The notes beneath the pieces were generated by a model, which saw only the letters and a list, made by a program, of their open reading frames with translations, was not told the origin of the DNA and ran no database searches. Of a stretch of DNA of 64,000 nucleotides, positions 56,298 to 64,000 are shown in pieces (position 1 is the first letter of the stretch; each line of letters opens with the position of its first letter). The position numbers and the translations under genes are program-made. Origin of the DNA: Diphasiastrum complanatum (Eukaryota > Streptophyta > Lycopodiopsida > Lycopodiales > Lycopodiaceae); NCBI GenBank assembly GCA_029204225.1, contig MU832207.1, forward strand, positions 1 through 64,000, written 5' to 3'.

Positions 56298-56771
56298 ATG
56301 TATGCTCTTGAGTCATGCAAGAGCAAAAGTGATTTGTTCACTCATAGTTTGAAAATTTGTATTGAGCGAAATTGTAAACTCTTTATGAGAGTAAGTGAGT
56401 CATCTTCTAAAGACACTTATCTCCATAATGAGGTATTTACCCTCATTGGATCTGAGATTAGGATGGTAAACAAGCATGAAGATATATTGCAAACACTTTG
56501 TTATTATAGCATGCATAGTCTTGCCAATTTGGATGAGACTAATTCTCTAGATCGTAGTAACATGATGTTAGATCTTTGTGATCCTAATAAATCAAAAATA
56601 AATCTTTATTTTCTCATGGAGGAGCATGCACATGAAGAAGGAGCAAGCCTCAAAGTCAAGCATCTACATGAAACCTGGAAGGAATCGATTTTGGAGGTGC
56701 TAGGATGGTGCAAAGCTCTCAAGTTCATCAAAGATGTCAACATCAAAGAGGCAATATCATGGATATGGTGA
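56298..56771 (+). CDS. unknown element-encoded frame, diverged repeat of the preceding one
   Basis: 157 codons from MYALESCKSKSDLFTHSLKI. RNCKLFMRVSESSSKDTYLH, then NEVFTLIGSEIRMV, is a second, diverged version of CKLLMRISEASKVDTYVHKQ in the preceding segment. The protein module is thus internally duplicated. The remainder (MHSLANLDETNSLDRSNMML, HEEGASLKVKHLHETWKESI) has no counterpart that I recognise. It ends ISWIW about 140 bp before the right LTR. It could be the C-terminal half of the same protein. Confidence 0.5.
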   Translation: MYALESCKSKSDLFTHSLKICIERNCKLFMRVSESSSKDTYLHNEVFTLIGSEIRMVNKHEDILQTLCYYSMHSLANLDETNSLDRSNMMLDLCDPNKSKINLYFLMEEHAHEEGASLKVKHLHETWKESILEVLGWCKALKFIKDVNIKEAISWIW

Positions 56772-56907
56772 TTTTAGATCAACATCAAGCTCATTGGCTG
56801 ATCTTCACACCTTTTGAACCAGCAAAGACCAATTCAGCCCATGGAGTCAAGTTTTAGATCATCATGTTTTTCCATCAAGCTAGATTTACCAAGCTAGATT
56901 TTTGAGG

Positions 56908-57744
56908 TGTGAAAAATGCAAAAATAAGCTTGGTAGAGGCCAAAAATCATGTATATAGGATGATTACACATGTGTGGAGCCTGTTACCACGTGTGAAAAT
57001 AGTGTACTTGTCATGTACCATAATCATATAGGTTGTACATATGATTTAATTCAAGTTCTAGTGGCTAAAAAGGCCAAAAACTAGTTTTCTAGACATATGA
57101 CACATGGCATCAATCTATTAATTGCATGAGCCACATCCTTTGGTTAGGTGTCATATCACATGTGTAGAGGACATCTCACGTGTGTGGAATAAGCTGAAGT
57201 AGACGAATTTTGACTTCTAGAAGATTTCCAAGTAGATCTCCATATAGAAGGAAAATGGACCAAAAGTGCTCAAAATAGAAGGTTTTGTCCAAGTGTCAGT
57301 TTTGCATGATGAATCATCATATGACAAAGCACCTTCACACATGTGGGATTAGAGGGATGATCAATACCACGAGCTCCCACTTATTGTATATATAGAGCCA
57401 CATTTGGCCATAATCAATGTGAGACACCAATCTTGATTTTGGAAGCAATTTTGAGTGATTCTCTCCATTTGTCTACATTTGTTTTGATTGTTTTGAGGTT
57501 CTATTAATATGTACTTGATTTTCAGGTTGGAGTCCATACTCAGACAATGTTTCACACGTGTGAAACCATAAAGTACACTTACATTCAATTAGTGATTGTT
57601 CTTGCTAGGATTTTGTGTCTAGAATTGATCTAGATTGATCTTAATCTGAAGTAGATTGATAGATCAAGTAATCTAACAACCAATCCCTCTTGAGGATCAG
57701 ATTAGGATCCACTCACTCTTGGTCCTTTTTGTACTTTTTCCACA
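56908..57744 (+). repeat. right LTR of element J
   Basis: 837 bp, aligned end to end with 52882-53718 with roughly a couple of dozen substitutions visible and no net length difference. No good polypurine tract is visible in the 20 bp before it. Confidence 0.92.
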
Positions 57745-57749
57745 CTATC

Positions 57750-58058
57750 AAGGGGAACATCTCTAGGTGTGAGATTGCTCTCCATTGTCACAGTTTGCAG
57801 TACCTATCCCTCATTCTAAACAAAAGATAAAAATATTTGGATGTTATGGTTACTTGCTTAGTATGAATAGAAAGCAAAAAAGAAAATCTCAAAGAATAGG
57901 ATCTATGAAGAGTTTGTCAATGCACCAAACAAGATATTACCCAAACCAGTCAAGAGCATACATTTGATGAAATAACCATTTGCTTTCTAATTGATTTAAA
58001 ATCATTTTCAACCTTTTAAGAACATCATCTATGTTCTCAACAGAGACTTCATACTCAA
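57750..58058 (+). other. target sequence of element J, weak coding trace
   Basis: The sequence interrupted by element J continues here from 52876. A 60-codon frame (VPIPHSKQKIKIFGCYGYLL) has a faint integrase C-terminal flavour (IFGCYG). The stretch otherwise shows nothing firm. Confidence 0.35.
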
Positions 58059-59012
58059 CTAGTATGGCTTTACTCCAATTTTGAGATGCAATGATCTCAC
58101 TAAAGCAGATTTATCAAATGACATAGGAGAAGTAAGTATGAGATGTATACCACATGAGGTATGCTCCTCTTTCCCTTGAAATGTGAGCCACATGGACTCA
58201 ACCATGTTTCTTGAGATTCTTTTTGGAATCACAACTTGAGAAGGTCTCTCCTCCTCAATCCATGACATACTTGAACCTTGAGAAGGTTCCTTAAGATCCT
58301 CTTCATGATGCTCCTTTTTGATGGAAATCCATGACCTCCATGTCTCATAATAATCACAACAAGTATGACCATTCAATATGCACTTCCTATGATTATCAAG
58401 ATTACTTATGCTAGAAACATAAGTCCAAAAATCACCACAACTTGGCATGATTTTTCCAATATTGAAATCAAAAGGTATTTCCATCTCAATAAGGCTAACT
58501 ACTTGCTTATGGATATAAGTGTCCACTTTGGATGCTTCACTTATTCTCATAAGAAGTTTACAACTTGACTTTAAGATTGAAAACTTACAATTTTCATCTT
58601 TATGAATGAACACATCATTCATGATCTTATTGAAACCAAAAGATACTAAACTATGAAGATATTTCCATTTCCTTGACTTCATAACTAATGCAAGCTTACA
58701 AGGAAAACATATTTTGCTATCTTTTAAGGTATCACACTCAACTAGCATTGCCTTAAGCCACCTTTGAGATACAAAAATCTCTTCAAAGCAAAATAGATCT
58801 TCATAAGTTGACATGAGAGCATAAATGAAACTATTTTCATTTTGTGATTGATGCTCCTTATTCTTGATTGATTTCTCTTGGATCATAACAATAAGTTTGA
58901 ACTTTTCTAAAGTTCCAAGCAAAATACTTTCCAAGGACATAAAATAAATCCAAGTTACTTTCATGAAAGTGACATCTATCTTTGCATCTTGAATCAAACA
59001 ATGCACTTCCAA
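58059..59012 (-). CDS. unknown element-encoded protein, intact 317-aa frame
   Basis: An uninterrupted frame from MEVHCLIQDAKIDVTFMKVT to MSFDKSALVRSLHLKIGVKP. Residues 1-195 match the broken copy at 55690-56260. The second half (HRKCILNGHTCCDYYETWRS, SQGSSMSWIEEERPSQVVIP, RNMVESMWLTFQGKEEHTSC) is present only here. It is open upstream to about 59040. There is no signal peptide or membrane segment and no known motif. It is moderately Cys- and Lys-rich. The frame lies on the opposite strand to element J, in a remnant of a related element. Preservation over 317 codons in this decayed region is notable. Confidence 0.55.
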   Translation of the reverse strand: MEVHCLIQDAKIDVTFMKVTWIYFMSLESILLGTLEKFKLIVMIQEKSIKNKEHQSQNENSFIYALMSTYEDLFCFEEIFVSQRWLKAMLVECDTLKDSKICFPCKLALVMKSRKWKYLHSLVSFGFNKIMNDVFIHKDENCKFSILKSSCKLLMRISEASKVDTYIHKQVVSLIEMEIPFDFNIGKIMPSCGDFWTYVSSISNLDNHRKCILNGHTCCDYYETWRSWISIKKEHHEEDLKEPSQGSSMSWIEEERPSQVVIPKRISRNMVESMWLTFQGKEEHTSCGIHLILTSPMSFDKSALVRSLHLKIGVKPY

Positions 59013-59052
59013 ATGAAAAATCTCAAAAGATTTGACATGTGTTGTGATGGAC

Positions 59053-59328
59053 TCTATTAGAATTAAAGTAGAATCACTGTGTTACTGTACTGTGGGTCCT
59101 ATCAATGGATAAGGATCAGTTGGCCTCGCCATGAGGCAAGTCAACAGGACACGCGTCCCGCCAACGGCAACCTAGGTCATGCATGGGTTGCCTGAGTGAA
59201 CAACTATATGTACAATGTAATTTCATTTTGAGAAATATAGTTGCTATGTGAGCTTGCTATGGAGAGTGTTTTCTGTCTGTGTTACTATCTAGCATGATCT
59301 GTGTTCTTGTGCAAAGCAAATTCTAAGT
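59053..59328 (+). repeat. 5' LTR of a young copia (element E)
   Basis: The colinear match to element J interior ends at 'gatggactct' (about 59052), giving the left border. A primer site TGGTATCAGAGC at 59329-59340 gives the right one. At about 276 bp it is a short LTR; it holds a TATA-like 'actatatgtacaatg' at about 59204. Confidence 0.65.
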
Positions 59329-59340
59329 TGGTATCAGAGC
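59329..59340 (+). promoter_or_regulatory. primer-binding site of element E
   Basis: TGGTATCAGAGC, the exact plant copia initiator-tRNA site. Confidence 0.9.
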
Positions 59341-60637
59341 TGTACAGGGAATGTACACAGTACAACATCGCCGTTGAAGAGAGCTTCGGGAGAATTGTCT
59401 TCTGAGAGTTCGGGGTTTACGGAGGGTTGAAGACGGAAAGAGAAGCATTGGTGCATGGTTTCTAATTTATAGAGGCTTGCTAAGCTCAGCAGAGAGATTA
59501 TTAGCCTGTGCATAGCATCAGACAGAAAAAAATCTGGTGAGAAATTGACAATTTTGAAGCCAGCTGAAAATTGAAACCAGGCCTGGGATTACGGTTTTTG
59601 TACATAACTGGTGATTTCTTCGCTGTTTGTGCACCGTTTTGGATGCCGTAAGGACAGGAAGGAAGCCAATCACATTGTCAACCAGCCATGGAGAGATTTT
59701 GAGGTTTATATCAGAGATTTGTCTCCAAACAGTTAACCTAGCAGATTTGTAGTAAAAAGGTGAAAAAAAGCCACTTTGTCAAGTTGAGCTAAAATCATCG
59801 TTTCTCCACGGAATTTCTTGAGTGAACACTCTACAGTCTTGGAATCAGTAGGGCGATCCTACTTCAGGTCTCATATTGTGCTCAAAACGATCCACAGGCG
59901 AGTTAGATTAGACAATTTTGAGAGTGGGGAGGCACGGCCGCAGACAGGGAGGTCGCGGGCTATTCGCGCGCCCAACGCGATGGATACTTTAGTGTCTTGA
60001 AGACCATAGCGACTGTAGGAGCGCGGTTCAATGTCCAGATGCAGTTTGGACCTTTGGATGAGGTGTCAAATGCATCAACGGTCCAAAACTTGTGATGAGA
60101 GAGAAATTTGGACCACAAGATTTGGTTCAGCCATTGGATGAGCTTTGAACATGGCCCTGAAGAAGTGAAGTGCATTTTGGCCTTCAACTTCATTAAAAAT
60201 TTTCATACTGAAAGTTGAGTTGGGTCCCTTCACAAGTGAAGAGTGAAGTTTCTTGAAGGTGAAGAAACAGCGCAAAAACTAGAAAAGTCCCTATTTTTGG
60301 ATCCTTTGCCCGTTTTGACTCAAATGAATGGCTATAACCTCCAAACGAAGGGCACTCGGACTGTACCTGCAAGTACGGTACAACAAAACAGAGTGATTGC
60401 AGTGGAGAAAATGTTTGGAGTATGTCAAAATTGATTTCACCATTCCACTGGGCACGTTGTTGGGAGTTGACGACTGAGTGCATTTCGGAAGGCGACGCCG
60501 ATTTGGCTTTTAAATTGGTGGAAAAGCGGCGAGTGGCCTGGTAGGGGAAAAAGTGAAGGTCATTATTTTCAACTTCTGACAAGTTGTCTTCGGCATACTG
60601 TTCTTAGCCTAAGGCAGAAGTTTCAAGCAATTTTGCG
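59341..60637 (+). other. long leader of element E
   Basis: About 1.3 kb between the primer site and the Gag start, GC-richer than its surroundings. Small frames on both strands, up to 129 codons, show no motif and I do not call them genes. Confidence 0.6.
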
Positions 60638-61157
60638 ATGGCAAACATGGGAGAGTCCATTTTGAGTGAAAGTAGCAAATTGGATGGGATTTCCAACTAT
60701 GCAGTGTGGAAATTCAAAATGAAAAATATACTGATGGAGAAAGACGTGTGGGAAGTCATCAGAGGTGATGAGAGAAGACCGCCAAATGAAGCAGACATCA
60801 AAGTGTTCGACAAAAAGATGAGAAAAGCTTTGACCTTCATTAACTTGTCAGTGGGAGATCACATCATTACCCACATTTGTGATGCTATTACACCCAGACA
60901 GGCATGGGATGTGCTAAAGGAGCATTTTGAGACATCAAATCCGTCAAGAATCATGTTTTTGAAGTCAAAGTTGAATAGTGCCCGCACGGAGCAAGGAGAG
61001 CACATTCAGACATACATGACCAGAATCAAGATAATGAGAGATGAACTACATTCTATTGGTGAGTGCATACGTGATGTGGAGCTAGTGCACAATGCATTGT
61101 GTGGCATTGCAAAACCCTATCAGATGTTTGTGAGTGGAATAGCATCAAGAGAAAGAT
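60638..61157 (+). pseudogene. element E Gag, interrupted by element F
   Basis: MANMGESILSESSKLDGISN begins an uninterrupted Gag frame: YAVWKFKMKNILMEKDVWEV, KALTFINLSVGDHIITHICD, ITPRQAWDVLKEHFETSNPS and MLFLKSKL-type text. It continues EQGEHIQTYMTRIKIMRDEL, ending FVSGIASRER at the LTR of element F. All helices of the UBN2-type Gag are present without stops. The zinc knuckle and Pol lie beyond element F, outside the window. Apart from the insertion this copy looks intact. Confidence 0.9.
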
Positions 61158-61810
61158 TGTGAAAAACTCAGATCCAAAAGATGCTAAAGTTTCATAAAGA
61201 TCTTGGCCATGGAAGTTATGCACATCTAGATTGAAAAAATGATAGAAATTGTGATGTTAAGCATACTAAACATCAACTAAACATCAAAATCTGATCATAA
61301 GCTTCCACAAACAGAAACTTGCTGTCCCTGTCCGTACTTCAGAGCCTACAACCTGCATTTCACACGTGTGAAGCCATAGCAACAAAGAAATCACAATTCT
61401 AGTGGCTAGAATGCAAGATATGAACAAAAAAGTGAGAGAGAAGAAGATGGACCTTCAAAGAGCATAACATTCATTCAATAGAATGAAAATGAGATGTGTA
61501 CATACTCGTGGAGATGGCTATTTATAGCAGCCATAGTGCCTCTTGGCCACTTGTCTTATGATAGGCTAAAATTGGGGTCCAATAGGATTCACCCATATAC
61601 CTAGAAATTTGGTCAAATAGGAATGCACCAAATTATGAGCCAATAGAAGAGCTCCACACTCGACCTCCTCTAATTAATGTGACCTCAAAAGTAGTGTACA
61701 CATACTTTGGGCCTCTACATACATGTATGAACCTATCTCTAACTTTTATTTGGCCATAGGCCTACAAAATCTCAAGTTAGGAAAATACTACTAGTTGACA
61801 ATTTTTCACA
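61158..61810 (-). repeat. 3' LTR of element F
   Basis: 653 bp. The plus-strand edges are TGTGAAAAACTC and TTTTTCACA. The interior side abuts the polypurine tract; the outer side abuts the Gag of element E (target side 'aagat', 61153-61157). The partner LTR is outside the window. Confidence 0.88.
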
Positions 61811-64000
61811 CTCCCTCTTCAACTAGTTTTAGCATAGATTTAGAAAGTACACCAAGACTTGTTCTATGCTTGAAAAATAAGTCCTTTCCCAATGCTTTGG
61901 TAAAGATATCAGCCACACATTCCTTTGATGGGACATGTTCAAGCTTGATCTCTTTTGCCAACACTTGTTCTCTCACAAAATGGTAAGCCACCTCGATATG
62001 TTTGCTCCTTGCATGGAAAACCGGATTGCTTGCTAGACTTTGGGCTGAAAGGTTGTCACAAAAGATGATTGGACTCTCTGAAAAATCCAGCAAATGAAGC
62101 TCCATAATCATCCTCTTGATCCACACCATCTCCTTTGTGCATGATGTCAAAGCTTTGTACTCGGCCTCACTAGAAGAAAGTGATATAGTTGCTTGTTTCT
62201 TCGACATCCATGAGATAGCTCCATCACCTATGAAAATAGCATGTGCATTTATGGATTTTCTATCCATAAGGTCTCCTGCAAAATCTGAATCTGAAAAACC
62301 AAATAAGTTAGGTGATGAGCCTCTATAAACAATGCCAAAATCTTTTGTTCCCGAGATGTATCTCAAGATCCTCTTTCCTAGTTTCCAATGTTCTATGCTA
62401 GGATCTTGCATGAATTGGCTTAATCTACCAACACAATAAGATAAATCAGGTCTTGTGATGGTTAGATATATAAGAGAACCTATTAGCTTCCTATAGAGAG
62501 TAATGTCCTCGAAGGATCTTTCATTACCTCTTATAGTTAGCTTTACATGTGATTCCATAGGTGTATCAATAGGATTTGCATCTACCATATGAAATCTATT
62601 GAGAATAGAAATAGCATACTTCTCTTGTGAAATAAAAGTGATTTGAGAAGTTCTAATTACTTCTATTCCTAAGATATAGCTCAAAAGACCAAGATCATGC
62701 ACTTCAAATTCCTTTTTTAGTGCTTTCTTGATATCTTCTATATCTTCCTTGTTCCCTCCACTTAAAATAATGTCATCCACATAAATTAGAAGGATTGTAA
62801 CATCATTAGCACTAATTCTAAAGTAAAGTGAATGATCATACTCACTCATAGTGAAGTTTTGAGAAAGTAGAAAAGAGTTAAGCCTAGCATACCAACTCCT
62901 TGGTGCTTGCTTAAGACCATACAAACTTTTTTGTAGAAAACACACATGATTAGGCTTGCTATGAGAAACATAGCTCTCGGGTTGCTCCATGTAGACTTCC
63001 TCTTCAAGATCACCATTCAAGAAAGCATTAGAAATGTCTAATTGCCAAAGATCCCATCCATAAAGAGTTGCAAGGGAAATGATTACTCTTATGCTCACCA
63101 TCTTTGCCACGGGTGCAAAGGTTTCCTCATAGTCAATGCCATGCTCTTGAGCATAACCTTTAGCCACCAACCTTGCCTTCAACTTGTTGATAGATCCATC
63201 TTGATTTGTCTTTACCTTGAAGATCCATTTGCATCCAATTGCACTTTTGCCCTTTGGAAGCTCCACCAATCTCCATGTGTTGTTCTTCATAAGTGCTTCA
63301 AACTCAAGATCCATTGCTTGGATCCATTCCTCTTCTTGCCTTGCTTCATCTACACATGAAGGTACATCAAAAGAAGTTAGGAAAGCATAGTTGGATCCAT
63401 CCACCACTTGCTTACCTTTGCCATCATAAGTGAGCCTTGAGGGTTTCACTTTATGCCTTGGAGTTCTCCTTGGAATTTGACTTGAAGAGGCTTCTTCAAC
63501 ATCCACATCCAATGTGTCATCAACTCCATTGTCATCAAGCACATTAGTTGCAACAACACCATCATCACTTGAAACAACTTTTGGAATGTTACTTTCATCA
63601 AAAATGACATCCCTACTTGTGAACACTTTCTTGATTGAAGGAACATAAATCCTATATGCTTTGCTTACTTCACTATAACCAACAAAAATGCCCTTTCTTG
63701 AAGATGGATCCTCCTTAGTTCTATCATCAAGAGTAATGTTGAAGTAGCAAATGCATCCAAAAGTTCTTAGAAACTTGACATTAGGCTTCGTACCAAACAA
63801 AGCTTCAAAAGGGGTTTTTCCTTCCAATACAACACTTGGCCATCTATTGCATAGGAAATTTGCACACAACAAAGCATCACTCCAAAAAGGTTTAGGAAGA
63901 TTAGCATTCAATCTCATTGCCTTTGCACTCTCACACAAGGTTCTATTCTTCCTCTCGGCCACTCCATTTTGTTGTGGTGTTCTTGGACATGTGTACTCCC
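61806..64000 (-). CDS. copia Pol (integrase C-terminus, RT, RNase H), open to the window edge
   Basis: Over 730 codons without a stop, running off the window. It starts in EYTCPRTPQQNGVAERKNRT (integrase), then LRTFGCICYFNITLDDRTKE and RKGIFVGYSEVSKAYRIYVP. A linker (RRTPRHKVKPSRLTYDGKG) follows. RT has CKWIFKVKTNQDGSINKLKA, YEETFAPVAKMVSIRVIISL, LDISNAFLNGDLEEEVYMEQ, YGLKQAPRSWYARL and the catalytic YVDD. RNase H has FSDSDFAGDLMDRKS, KKQATISLSSSEAEYKALTS, CDNLSAQSLASNPVFHARSK, HIEVAYHFVRE and ADIFTKAL. All core catalytic residues in view are present. This is the best candidate for a recently active element here. Gag and protease lie outside the window. Confidence 0.95.
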   Translation of the reverse strand, partial: EYTCPRTPQQNGVAERKNRTLCESAKAMRLNANLPKPFWSDALLCANFLCNRWPSVVLEGKTPFEALFGTKPNVKFLRTFGCICYFNITLDDRTKEDPSSRKGIFVGYSEVSKAYRIYVPSIKKVFTSRDVIFDESNIPKVVSSDDGVVATNVLDDNGVDDTLDVDVEEASSSQIPRRTPRHKVKPSRLTYDGKGKQVVDGSNYAFLTSFDVPSCVDEARQEEEWIQAMDLEFEALMKNNTWRLVELPKGKSAIGCKWIFKVKTNQDGSINKLKARLVAKGYAQEHGIDYEETFAPVAKMVSIRVIISLATLYGWDLWQLDISNAFLNGDLEEEVYMEQPESYVSHSKPNHVCFLQKSLYGLKQAPRSWYARLNSFLLSQNFTMSEYDHSLYFRISANDVTILLIYVDDIILSGGNKEDIEDIKKALKKEFEVHDLGLLSYILGIEVIRTSQITFISQEKYAISILNRFHMVDANPIDTPMESHVKLTIRGNERSFEDITLYRKLIGSLIYLTITRPDLSYCVGRLSQFMQDPSIEHWKLGKRILRYISGTKDFGIVYRGSSPNLFGFSDSDFAGDLMDRKSINAHAIFIGDGAISWMSKKQATISLSSSEAEYKALTSCTKEMVWIKRMIMELHLLDFSESPIIFCDNLSAQSLASNPVFHARSKHIEVAYHFVREQVLAKEIKLEHVPSKECVADIFTKALGKDLFFKHRTSLGVLSKSMLKLVEEGV
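61811..61823 (-). promoter_or_regulatory. polypurine tract of element F
   Basis: GTTGAAGAGGGAG on the minus strand. It is part of the coding end (KLVEEGV) and directly precedes the LTR. Confidence 0.88.

Larger units (their letters stand above)
52882..57744 (+). mobile_element. non-autonomous LTR element with complete ends (element J)
   Basis: Two LTRs of exactly 837 bp (52882-53718 and 56908-57744) are nearly identical and both run TGTGAAAAATG...TTTTTCCACA. The target duplication is CTATC (52877-52881 and 57745-57749). A primer site TGGTATCAAAGC follows the left LTR (53719-53730). The 3.2-kb interior has a long leader, a zinc-knuckle-like frame and an unfamiliar coding region. It has no integrase, RT or RNase H. 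It must have been mobilised in trans and inserted recently. Confidence 0.92.

Noticed and set aside
52930-57560. Repeated cacatgtg/cacgtgtg near-palindromes as a CRISPR-like or operator array
   Set aside because: They recur because LTR copies recur; spacing is irregular and explained by LTR homology.
59818-60582. Several 60-129 codon frames on both strands in the leader of element E
   Set aside because: No motif, mutually overlapping and located between PBS and Gag; more likely open because of higher GC content.

Overview
This window is plant (streptophyte) repeat DNA: AT-rich, no recognisable single-copy host gene, and almost every coding signal belongs to a mobile element. Most are Ty1/copia LTR retrotransposons with initiator-Met-tRNA type primer sites (TGGTATCAGAGC and variants), zinc-knuckle Gag, gag_pre-integrase, integrase, YVDD reverse transcriptase and copia RNase H. 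Introns, CACTA (Tnp2) and Ulp1-like sequences fit a land plant or close alga; I cannot name the lineage. No tRNA, rRNA, CRISPR array or bacterial-type operon is visible.

Layout. 1-4822: defective copia (minus) with both LTRs. 4930-5631: CACTA Tnp2 fragment. 5645-14700: an old LTR element split by a second copia (6451-10707), followed by an integrase/RNase H chimera. 14700-18130: minus copia. 18145-21592: partial copy 'C' of an unusual DNA transposon. 21593-26191: 5'-deleted copia with LTRs. 26300-31930: partial copy 'A' of the DNA transposon. 32030-49555: a deep nest. A host copia (33405-33687 and 45700-49295) is split by LTR element 'B' (33688-45699). Element B is itself entered by a MITE (35837-36207), a minus copia remnant (36926-38984) and a TIR-bounded DNA transposon (40137-45043) lying 7 bp inside its 3' LTR. 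A short LTR element sits at 46210-48533. 50500-51521: partial copy 'D' of the DNA transposon. 52882-57744: a structurally complete non-autonomous LTR element with perfect 5-bp target duplications. 59053-61157: 5' end of a young copia, interrupted by an intact-looking minus copia that runs off the window (61158-64000).

The most interesting system is the DNA transposon seen as copies A-D. Its ends (CATTAGGG...CCCTAATG) enclose two same-strand genes. The first encodes a coiled-coil N-terminus followed by a transposase-like core (acidic KLDE, GDLKTLK, HPCxYC, CTLH). The second encodes a histone H3-like protein: an H3 tail (M-A-W-T-K-Q-T-A), aN and histone-fold helices and the KRVTIMPKD motif. A Pro/Ser-rich linker joins this to a Ulp1/C48-like protease domain spread over several exons. 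Dispersed ~18-nt motifs (about GCGCGTTGATCCGATATT) cluster in and around this gene. I know of no described plant transposon carrying an H3-fold/SUMO-protease fusion. All copies here are mutated, so the activity of the ancestral element is an inference.

The copia parts illustrate the usual life cycle (LTR promoter, tRNA priming at the PBS, Gag-Pol, polypurine tract, LTR). Nearly all are disabled by deletions, frameshifts or nested insertions; the exception is the open pol frame at 61806-64000.
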